Origin: an uncultured Saprospiraceae bacterium
GTDB taxonomy: Bacteria > Bacteroidota > Bacteroidia > Chitinophagales > Saprospiraceae
DNA: 5,905 nucleotides
Assembly: GCA_938033975.1 (NCBI GenBank)
Contig: CALHKJ010000010.1
Location: forward strand, 1-5,905
Direction of reading: 5' to 3'
Shown: positions 1 through 5,714 of the stretch, one piece after another
Layout of the letters: every line of letters begins with the position of its first letter
Numbering within the stretch: the first letter of the stretch is position 1
The notes under the pieces: model-generated
Database searches by the model: none
Told to the model about the DNA's origin: nothing
What the model saw: only the letters and a program-made list of their open reading frames with translations
Position numbers and translations under genes: made by a program

Positions 1-189
1 TTAAAGAGTACTTCAGAATCAGAACTTGTTGAGTTTGTAGACACAATTGTAAACTTCAAGATTGACCATGGACAATTAGAGGATTCTAATTTGAGCTTTG
101 AAGAATTGAAGAAAGCAACTGATGTAATGAAATCAATGTTGAAGAGTATCTATCACGTAAGAATAGAATATCCAGAAGACAAGGCCTAA
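1..189 (+). CDS. C-terminal end of a PgpH-like 7TM-HD (HDIG domain) protein, 5' partial
   Basis: An open frame enters from the left edge and runs 62 codons to a TAA at 187-189. The visible tail is hydrophilic and helical, and ends with IYHVRIEYPEDKA. A segment of the form (I/V)(V/I)..(K/Q)I..GQ.....(L/I)(S/T)F.(E/D)(L/I)......K.ML..IYH.RIEYP is what I recall from the extreme C-terminus of Bacteroidota membrane HD-domain phosphohydrolases of the PgpH type, which in other bacteria degrade cyclic di-AMP. The catalytic HD domain and the seven membrane helices would lie upstream, outside the window, so the enzymatic role is inferred from this tail alone. The stop codon overlaps that of the opposing DUF5522 frame. 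No terminator hairpin follows. Confidence 0.7.
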   Translation, partial: LKSTSESELVEFVDTIVNFKIDHGQLEDSNLSFEELKKATDVMKSMLKSIYHVRIEYPEDKA

Positions 190-368
190 ACTTTAGGAAC
201 ATTGATATGTAAATAGGGGCAATGCTTACATTTACTCCCACAACATTCACCTCTATTTAAATGAAATGCTTCGGTAAAAACCATTAGCCCTTTGTCAAAA
301 TAATAATCTTGACCTAAAACTAATTTTGGCTTAGGCTCTGACTGCTTGTGTTTGATAATATCTTGAAT
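186..368 (-). CDS. DUF5522 (C1orf53-like) small four-cysteine protein, start codon unresolved
   Basis: On the minus strand a frame of at most 60 codons ends at a TAG (188-186). Its second half carries GLMVFTEAFHLNRG, then ECCGSKCKHCPY, then LHINV. This VFT..(F/Y)HL.RG.CC...C.HCPY...NV pattern is the signature of DUF5522, a family that also includes human C1orf53. The function is unknown. The CCxxxCxxC cluster (residues about 42-50 of the maximal frame) suggests metal or Fe-S binding, which is inference. The usual length of 50-65 residues fits. The start is a puzzle: the frame is open back to a TAA at 371-369, but between there and the core there is no ATG, GTG or TTG. The only ATG (284-282) has a good AAAGGG just upstream but would remove the family's DYY segment. 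Possible readings are an ATT start at 368 or 359, a +1 frameshift from the overlapping DUF6580 gene, or a one-base sequence error. Confidence 0.75.
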   Translation of the reverse strand: MQDIIKHKQSEPKPKLVLGQDYYFDKGLMVFTEAFHLNRGECCGSKCKHCPYLHINVPKV

Positions 369-909
369 TTATCGCATCATAGATTCCAAAAATTGCAAAG
401 GTAAATACCAAGTTTCCAATTAGGGAATTTAATAGAAATGGTAAAGCTGCAACATAGCATGCAACTGCACCCGATGCTGTCATTGGATAAGGAGTCATTG
501 GGTCAAGAAATGATCCAAAGTTTGACAGTAGCCAAAAAACAAGTGTTGCAGAAATGGCACCGAATAACAGTTTGGTATTGGTTCTATTTTTTAGAAGGTA
601 AAATCCAATCAAGGCTGTTGCTGCAAATCCTAAATAAACCCAAGTCATGTAAGAACTCCAAAATACCAATCCTTCGTGGTTTGCAAAGTAAACTCTATTA
701 ACTGTATTATTTATGGCAAAATCACTAATGAACATGATGACTAGTGGAAGCAACATAGCAAGAAATCTTGAACTCAAAATTGCACCTGCAAACAAACTTG
801 CAGCAGCTACTGCTGTAACATTTGGTGGATGAGGCAAAAACCTAGATACAATCCCTATTGTTACCAGAGAAACTAGCAGGGTAATTTGTTTATTATTCAG
901 ATGCTTCAT
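331..909 (-). CDS. DUF6580 family membrane protein, putative ECF-type substrate-binding (S) component
   Basis: This encodes a 192-residue integral membrane protein with about five or six hydrophobic helices. Family features seen in order: an N-terminal helix followed by SRFLPHPPNVTAVAAASLFAGA (about residues 22-43, carrying the PHPPN turn), the MFISDFAIN motif (about 59-67), WVYLGFAATALIGFYLL (about 90-106), FWLLSNFGSF (about 125-134) and PFLLNSLIGNLVFTFAIFG near the C-terminus. These match DUF6580, a Bacteroidota-rich family thought to resemble the S components of ECF vitamin transporters; a cobalamin link has been suggested for some members. The substrate here is unknown, and no ECF ATPase or T subunit is nearby. 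The ATG at 909-907 has AAAGG close upstream and puts the first helix in register with the family. The last dozen codons overlap the DUF5522 frame. The gene is divergent from the acetyltransferase gene. Confidence 0.82.
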   Translation of the reverse strand: MKHLNNKQITLLVSLVTIGIVSRFLPHPPNVTAVAAASLFAGAILSSRFLAMLLPLVIMFISDFAINNTVNRVYFANHEGLVFWSSYMTWVYLGFAATALIGFYLLKNRTNTKLLFGAISATLVFWLLSNFGSFLDPMTPYPMTASGAVACYVAALPFLLNSLIGNLVFTFAIFGIYDAINSRYYQTQAVRA

Positions 910-923
910 GCCTTTATTTTTGC

Positions 924-954
924 CAAATTTACAACTTTATAGATAATAATAAAA
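924..954 (-). promoter_or_regulatory. possible Bacteroidota-type promoter for the DUF6580 gene
   Basis: On the minus strand TAAATTTG (931-924) matches the Bacteroidota -7 consensus TAnnTTTG exactly. TTTT at 954-951 lies 19 bases upstream of it, at the position of the -33 TTTG box, with three of four bases matching. Transcription would begin near 917, giving a leader of only about eight bases before the ATG. The spacer is very AT-rich, so a chance match is quite possible. Confidence 0.33.
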
Positions 955-962
955 TCGAAGGT

Positions 963-1481
963 TTGATCGATATAAAAAACACGATAGAGCTAGCTAAATT
1001 GGCTAATATTAATGAAATACACCAGATTTTCATTGATGTAACCAAAGGCTTACGTTCCATGGGAGTAAATCAATGGGATTTTAGCTATCCCAATAAAGAA
1101 ATTATCACCGATGATATAAAGTCAAAATCATGCTATATAATAAAAATTAAAGAGCAAATTGCCGCTGTTGTAAGCCTAAATGAAGATCAGGATGTGCAGT
1201 ACAAAAATGTTAATTGGAAGGCTGCGGAATCAGGAATTTGGGTTATTCACAGACTTGCTGTCAATCCTACGTTTCAAAATAAAGGAATAGCTAGTAAATT
1301 ATGCGCTTATTTAGAAGAATTGGTTAAAGCCGAAAACGGTAAAGCGATTCGTCTGGATGCATATTCTGAAAATCCTTACAGCAACAAGATGTACCTAAAA
1401 TTAGGATACAAGCTCATGAACGAATACTTATATTTTCACAACAATCCTATTCCTTTCAATGCCTATGAAAAAATACTTTAG
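963..1481 (+). CDS. GNAT family N-acetyltransferase
   Basis: This is a cytoplasmic acetyl-CoA-dependent transferase of 172 residues, the usual size for a single GNAT domain. The N-terminal half has the MGVNQWDFSYPNKEII segment (about 33-48), common in a GNAT subgroup of Firmicutes and Bacteroidota. Strand beta4 is VIHRLAVNP (about 94-102). The acetyl-CoA pyrophosphate loop (motif A) is QNKGIA, residues 105-110, matching Q/RxxGxG/A. Motif B is ENPYSNKMYLKLGYK (about 136-150), with the usual Asn and Tyr. The acceptor cannot be read from the sequence. The start is a TTG at 963, since there is no ATG before codon 33 and starting there would lose the first strand and helix. AAGG (958-961) abuts the TTG, tighter than an ideal ribosome binding site. 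The gene is followed by a 75-base gap, so it may or may not be cotranscribed with the next gene. Confidence 0.88.
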   Translation: MIDIKNTIELAKLANINEIHQIFIDVTKGLRSMGVNQWDFSYPNKEIITDDIKSKSCYIIKIKEQIAAVVSLNEDQDVQYKNVNWKAAESGIWVIHRLAVNPTFQNKGIASKLCAYLEELVKAENGKAIRLDAYSENPYSNKMYLKLGYKLMNEYLYFHNNPIPFNAYEKIL

Positions 1482-1556
1482 AATTGGATTTTTATTTACA
1501 CTGTGTTGAATGTTTAGCTCCTATTGTCAGTATCTTCGCCAAGCTTAAAGAAATTC

Positions 1557-2501
1557 ATGTTTTTTAAAAATTCTCAAAAAGGTTCTAACCATTGGTACTT
1601 ATATGTAGCCATGCTGATAGCGATATTTTTTGCTACTCAGCTTGGATCATTAGCAAGTCTCATACCAATGTATTCAGCTGTGAATAATAATCCTAGTTTA
1701 GGAGAAGCAGATATTGACAACTTTTTTCGAAATCCGGATTTTTCAATATTTGGAATCGATCCGAATATGGGATTTCTTCTTTTGCTTTTACCTTTTGTAT
1801 TTGGTTTTATTGTTTTCTATTATGCCTTTCCTTTGTTGCATAAAAGAAAATTTAGTTCACTGATCAGTGGAACAGAAAAAGTTGATTGGTCGAGAATTCT
1901 CTTTGGCTTCTTAATTTGGATGTTTCTAAGCAGCTTGATGGAATTTAGCTATTATCTACAGAATCCAGATATATTTTCATTTCAGTTCAACTTATCAAAG
2001 TTTCTTCCGTTACTTCTATTGTCGTTATTGATACTACCAATACAAACTAGTCTTGAAGAATTTGTATTTAGATCTTACCTTTTGCAAGGAATTGTAAATA
2101 TGGATCTAGGAATGAGTCGGTCTACCAAGATAATATTGGGATGGTTGATAACTTCCCTTTTGTTTGGGATGATACACATGGCAAATCCAGAAGTACAGAG
2201 CTATGGAATTGTTCCAATGATGCTTTATTATATAGGAGCAGGATTTTTTCTAGCGCTTATTACAATTTGGGATAATAGATTGGAACTTGCATTAGGAGTC
2301 CATGCTGCAACTAATTTTATTTCAGCAGTTTTTGTTGGTTATGAAGGAGCAGCCATTCAAACGGAATCTTTATTTAAAATTTCTGAACTAAATGTGTGGT
2401 TTGCTGCAATTGGTTTTTATGTTATTGCATTCATATTTACAATCATTTGTAAAAGAAAGTATGGATGGACAAAATTCATTAAGACCCAAATGTATACATG
2501 A
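1557..2501 (+). CDS. CPBP family intramembrane glutamic endopeptidase
   Basis: This is a polytopic membrane protein of 314 residues with about seven or eight hydrophobic helices and all CPBP (ABI, formerly CAAX protease-like) active-site motifs. Motif 1 is EEFVFR (EExxxR; E167, E168, R172), motif 2 is FGMIH (FxxxH; F203, H207) and motif 3 is HAATN (HxxxN; H249, N253). Relatives include Rce1 and MroQ, which cut peptide bonds inside or near the membrane. The bacterial targets are mostly unknown, and prenyl-protein processing should not be assumed. I chose the ATG at 1557, giving MFFKNSQKGSNHWYLY, because family members typically begin with a short K/G-rich stretch just before the first helix and A-rich sequence precedes it. 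A TTG at 1524 would add 11 residues and has no visible ribosome binding site. The next gene starts 10 bases downstream, so the two are likely cotranscribed. Confidence 0.87.
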   Translation: MFFKNSQKGSNHWYLYVAMLIAIFFATQLGSLASLIPMYSAVNNNPSLGEADIDNFFRNPDFSIFGIDPNMGFLLLLLPFVFGFIVFYYAFPLLHKRKFSSLISGTEKVDWSRILFGFLIWMFLSSLMEFSYYLQNPDIFSFQFNLSKFLPLLLLSLLILPIQTSLEEFVFRSYLLQGIVNMDLGMSRSTKIILGWLITSLLFGMIHMANPEVQSYGIVPMMLYYIGAGFFLALITIWDNRLELALGVHAATNFISAVFVGYEGAAIQTESLFKISELNVWFAAIGFYVIAFIFTIICKRKYGWTKFIKTQMYT

Positions 2502-2511
2502 ATAAAATTTT

Positions 2512-3531
2512 ATGAAAAAGAATTTAGTACTGTTGCTTTTATTGTTGCTTATCGGAGTTGTTACCTATGTAGGGTATACATCACGCTCAAGTACCAATAG
2601 TAGTTCGATTGATGTATCAGATAGAGAATTTGCAATTGAAAATATTGAAGATGTCTATCGTATCAAATTGACTCGTCGATCGGGAAGAGTTGTAGATATG
2701 AAGCGCAAAGGTAATGATTGGTTTGTGGGAGCAAATGAAAAAAAGGTTAGTGCCAATGTGATGTCTAATCTAAAGAGTGTTATGAAAAATATCCAAATTA
2801 AATTTATTCCTCCAGCAAAGTATAATAAAAAAATAATCAATGAAATAAATCGAATAGGGACTCAAGTTGATGTATATGACAATAGAGACAACTTGATGAA
2901 AAGTTATTTTGTTGGGGGTAATGTCCCAGATGGTGGAACCTACTTTATAATGCAAGGCAAGACACAGCCATATGTTATGGAAAGGAAAGTTGGATATGGT
3001 GGCGTAAGAGATATGTTTATCTACCTTGAAGAAGAAATTTATGATAAAGCAATTTGGGAGATTAATACAAGCAAGATAACAAGTGTTACAGTCGACTATC
3101 CAAAGGACAAGCAACAATCATTTAAAATTCAAAAAACCGAAGAAGGCTATTTAATAGATCCATTGCATTCGACTACAAGGCGGATTCCTACGATTGCTAA
3201 TCAAAATGCTATCAAAGCTTATGTCGAGGGATTTGATGTCATTTATTCTGAATCAAATGAAAACGACAACAAGCTATTCAGTCAATTAAAAGATTTGATT
3301 CCTTTTGCAAAAATGAGTTTTGAATTAGAAGATGGTACCTCTAAAGCCATTGAATTGTATCCAGTAAATCAATTTCTAGACGAGCATGAAGATATGCCGG
3401 CTTTAGAAAAGGCAAATCTGTTATATTTAGAACGCTTCTTCGTAATCACAGATTGGGGGGAATTATATGCTGCTCAAAAACGTTTAATTTTAAAATTATT
3501 CCGAGGATATTCTTACTTTCATAACCAATGA
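2512..3531 (+). CDS. DUF4340 domain-containing membrane-anchored protein
   Basis: This encodes a 339-residue protein with one very hydrophobic N-terminal segment (residues 4-21) after MKKN. There is no lipobox cysteine, so it is probably an uncleaved signal anchor with the rest on the outer face of the inner membrane. The body matches DUF4340: REFAIENIEDVYRIKL (about 38-53), the GNDWFV tryptophan (W70), a helix running from NVMSNLKSVMKNI, then YDNRDNLMKSYFVGG (about 122-136) followed by GTYFIM and VGYGGVRDMF. A weaker second copy of the same fold seems to start at ITSVTVDYPKDKQQSFKIQ (about 189-207). DUF4340 proteins are often encoded beside GldG-like ABC-2 export components, but no such gene is visible here and the function is unknown. 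There is no Shine-Dalgarno sequence; the upstream bases are A/T-rich. The stop codon overlaps the next start as ATGA. Confidence 0.8.
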   Translation: MKKNLVLLLLLLLIGVVTYVGYTSRSSTNSSSIDVSDREFAIENIEDVYRIKLTRRSGRVVDMKRKGNDWFVGANEKKVSANVMSNLKSVMKNIQIKFIPPAKYNKKIINEINRIGTQVDVYDNRDNLMKSYFVGGNVPDGGTYFIMQGKTQPYVMERKVGYGGVRDMFIYLEEEIYDKAIWEINTSKITSVTVDYPKDKQQSFKIQKTEEGYLIDPLHSTTRRIPTIANQNAIKAYVEGFDVIYSESNENDNKLFSQLKDLIPFAKMSFELEDGTSKAIELYPVNQFLDEHEDMPALEKANLLYLERFFVITDWGELYAAQKRLILKLFRGYSYFHNQ

Positions 3532-4724
3532 AGCAGTTAGTTAAAATCGTATTATTTCTTGTTGTGGTTCTTTCCATCCAGTTGGTATCACCTGATTGGG
3601 GATTCTATGGACATAGAAAAATAAATAGATTAGCTGTCTTCACCTTGGATAAAGATCTTTTTCCGTTTTATAAATATCATATTGAATATTTAACCGCACA
3701 TGCTGTTGATCCTGACAAAAGAAGATATGCGACAAAGCATGAAGCAGTCAGGCATTATATTGATGTTGATCATTGGGGAGATAAACCTTTTGAAACGGTT
3801 CCTAGAGAATATGCTCATGCTTTTTTCAAAGAGGCAAGTTTCTACTCAATCAATTCAAATTTAGATACTACAAGTCTAAGTTTTGGACATTATGTCAATG
3901 AAAACTTTATAAAATCCTTTGAGGCTGATAGCCTTAAAACTTTATTCTATAAATATGTGGATAGAGCCCGTTATGAGGATGAAATTATCATTGATTGCAA
4001 TTCTTTAGGGGACTTCATAGTTACACCTGAAGACTGTGACAAGATATTGATTGTTGATAATTTTTCAGGTTATGGTATTCTTCCATATTTCTTACCAAGA
4101 TATTACAGCAAGTTGGTGAGCGCATTTGAGAAGAAAGATTCGAAAAGAATCCTACAACTCTCTGCTGATATAGGACACTATATTGGTGATGCTCATGTTC
4201 CTTTGCATACGACAGAAAACTACAATGGTCAATTGACTGATCAAGTGGGTATTCACGCCTTTTGGGAAAGTAGATTGCCTGAACTTTTTGCTGATGAACA
4301 ATATGATTTTTTTGTAGGAAGGGCAGAGTACATTCCCGATGTGAGTAAATGGATTTGGAAGGTTATCGAAGATAGTCATGATTTGTTGGATGAGGTACTT
4401 GATTTTGAAAAAGGATTATCTGAAAGCTATCCATCAGATCAGCAATTCTGTTTTGAAGAAAGATTAGAAAGAACAGTTAGAACACAATGCGAAGCTTATT
4501 CAGAAGCATATCATACCAAGCTGGATGGAATGGTAGAAAGACGAATGCAAGATGCAATCAAAGCAATTGGTTCAATTTGGTTATCTGCATGGATAGACGC
4601 TGGACAACCAGACGTCAAGAAGATTCTAGATATAGATTGGACAGATACAGATGAGGAAGTTCAGAAAGAATTAGAGGCATTGTTTAATGGAGGGAAAATT
4701 AAAGGTAGAGACCACGACAACTAA
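3528..4724 (+). CDS. secreted zinc-dependent phospholipase C / S1-P1 nuclease superfamily protein
   Basis: This encodes 398 residues with a hydrophobic N-terminal signal sequence (about 5-20), so it is exported, either periplasmic or outer-surface. The mature part opens with WGFYGHRKINRLAVFTL, as in Bacteroidota proteins named zinc-dependent phospholipase C. The three-zinc ligand set can be traced: W24, H29, D61, H76, then H217, D221 and H227 in GHYIGDAHVPLHT, then H243 and E247 in HAFWE. The HxxxDx5H and HxxxE patterns are those of Bacillus cereus phospholipase C. The W-x4-H opening and the 15-residue D61-to-H76 step instead match nuclease P1. Hydrolysis of a phosphodiester is therefore well supported, but phospholipid versus nucleic acid is not decided. 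The C-terminal 130 residues are helical and acidic. The ATG overlaps the DUF4340 stop by four bases, suggesting translational coupling, and the DUF368 gene starts one base after its stop. Confidence 0.85.
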   Translation: MKQLVKIVLFLVVVLSIQLVSPDWGFYGHRKINRLAVFTLDKDLFPFYKYHIEYLTAHAVDPDKRRYATKHEAVRHYIDVDHWGDKPFETVPREYAHAFFKEASFYSINSNLDTTSLSFGHYVNENFIKSFEADSLKTLFYKYVDRARYEDEIIIDCNSLGDFIVTPEDCDKILIVDNFSGYGILPYFLPRYYSKLVSAFEKKDSKRILQLSADIGHYIGDAHVPLHTTENYNGQLTDQVGIHAFWESRLPELFADEQYDFFVGRAEYIPDVSKWIWKVIEDSHDLLDEVLDFEKGLSESYPSDQQFCFEERLERTVRTQCEAYSEAYHTKLDGMVERRMQDAIKAIGSIWLSAWIDAGQPDVKKILDIDWTDTDEEVQKELEALFNGGKIKGRDHDN

Positions 4725-4725
4725 T

Positions 4726-5709
4726 ATGAAAGAAGTAAATAAGCTTGGTCAAGTTTGGAGAGGAATGGCGATGGGAATGGCAGAAGTCATACCAGGTGTT
4801 TCAGGAGGAACCATAGCATTCATTACAGGTATATATGCACGATTATTAGCAGCCATAAGCAACATAGGTCCCAGTTTGTTGAAAGACTGGAAGAGTGAAG
4901 GTTTTTCTAAGGTTTGGTCTAAGATTGATGGTAATTTTTTGTTATTGCTATTTGTGGGAATGGTTGCTGGGGCAATTATTGGAGTATTTGGCATATCATA
5001 TTTAATTGAAAACCATGCCGAAGCTGTTTGGGCATTTTTCTTTGGGCTAATTCTTGCCAGTGTTCTTTACGTAATAAAATCAATAGATTCTTTCAATACA
5101 AAAACATGGATAGCTTTTGGTTTAGGAGCAGTCATTGCATATTGCATCACGGCGATGTATCCAATGAAAGGCAACGATAATTTGATTTTCGTTTTTTGTT
5201 CTGGAATGATTGCAGTCAGTGCATTAATCTTACCTGGAGTTAGTGGTAGTTTTATGCTCTTAATTATGGGAATGTACACCCTGATTCTTGAGACAGTAAA
5301 AAGATTTCTTTCAGGCCCCAACTTGAACGATTTTCTTTTCATCAGTGTTTTTACCTTAGGTTGTGTTGCAGGTTTGTTGACTTTCGCAAGAGTTGTTTCC
5401 AGATTTTTTAAAAACCATCCAAGTCTTACCTTAGCTACTCTCGCTGGTTTCATGCTTGGATCCATTCACAAAATTTGGCCTTGGAGAAATCCCAAATTAC
5501 TTTTTGATAAAGTAGAAGATAAGTTTGTAAATGCAGCAGATCGCTTTACGGACTATGCACAAATTGCTAAAAATGATAATTATAAAGTTGTGATGGATTT
5601 GACTGTTTTACCAGCTGATTATTATACTCAACCAAATACAGGCTTAGTCATCTCATCTGCAATTTTTGGATTTTTGCTTGTCTTTATTCTTAGTAAATCT
5701 CAAGATTAA
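4726..5709 (+). CDS. DUF368 family (PopT-type) polyprenyl-phosphate transporter
   Basis: This is a 327-residue polytopic inner-membrane protein. DUF368 proteins (PopT) and DedA proteins (UptA) were shown to be undecaprenyl-phosphate translocases that return the lipid carrier of peptidoglycan and other surface polymers to the cytoplasmic face. Two copies of the hallmark re-entrant motif are visible: AEVIPGVSGGTIAFITGIY (about 19-37) and ALILPGVSGSFMLLIMGMY (about 166-184), as expected for an internally duplicated fold. LAGFMLGSIHKIWPW (about 239-253) is another DUF368 signature. A polar insert of about 45 residues (259-303) precedes the last helix. I chose the ATG at 4726, one base after the previous stop, because family members begin 10-20 residues before the first motif. 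An in-frame ATG at 4687 would add 13 polar residues within the upstream gene; GGAGGG at 4689-4694 lies too far from 4726 to serve it directly. Confidence 0.9.
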   Translation: MKEVNKLGQVWRGMAMGMAEVIPGVSGGTIAFITGIYARLLAAISNIGPSLLKDWKSEGFSKVWSKIDGNFLLLLFVGMVAGAIIGVFGISYLIENHAEAVWAFFFGLILASVLYVIKSIDSFNTKTWIAFGLGAVIAYCITAMYPMKGNDNLIFVFCSGMIAVSALILPGVSGSFMLLIMGMYTLILETVKRFLSGPNLNDFLFISVFTLGCVAGLLTFARVVSRFFKNHPSLTLATLAGFMLGSIHKIWPWRNPKLLFDKVEDKFVNAADRFTDYAQIAKNDNYKVVMDLTVLPADYYTQPNTGLVISSAIFGFLLVFILSKSQD

Positions 5710-5714
5710 ATCTT
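5702..5714. repeat. 13-base palindrome across the convergent stop codons
   Basis: AAGATT-A-AATCTT is a perfect 6-base inverted repeat around a single central base, placed exactly over the overlapping stops of the DUF368 gene and the T9SS cargo gene. A one-base loop cannot form a normal RNA hairpin and there is no GC-rich stem, so it is not a credible intrinsic terminator. In AT-rich DNA such a match may well be chance. Confidence 0.4.

Noticed and set aside
190..330. Apparent intergenic gap between the PgpH-like tail and the DUF6580 gene that might hold a small RNA
   Set aside because: Fully explained by the minus-strand DUF5522 frame with its conserved cysteine motif.
438..701. Plus-strand open frame of 87 codons opposite the DUF6580 gene
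   Set aside because: Lies wholly antisense to a well-supported membrane protein gene; its translation shows no recognisable motif.
1482..1556. Possible promoter (TTG at 1506-1508 and TATCTTCG at 1531-1538) or terminator (ACACTGTGT) between the acetyltransferase and CPBP genes
   Set aside because: Spacing and matches to the TTTG / TAnnTTTG consensus are imperfect, and the small ACAC/GTGT repeat has no stable stem or following T-run.
2655..3117. Minus-strand open frames opposite the DUF4340 gene
   Set aside because: Antisense to a strong coding frame; the translations are low-complexity hydrophobic shadows with no family signature.
4152..4379. Minus-strand open frame opposite the zinc enzyme gene
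   Set aside because: It covers the antisense of the HxxxD metal motif region, so it is a shadow of conserved coding sequence.
4749..5465. Two minus-strand open frames opposite the DUF368 gene
   Set aside because: Antisense to the conserved PGVSG repeats and helices; Pro/Ala/Lys-rich translations typical of shadows.
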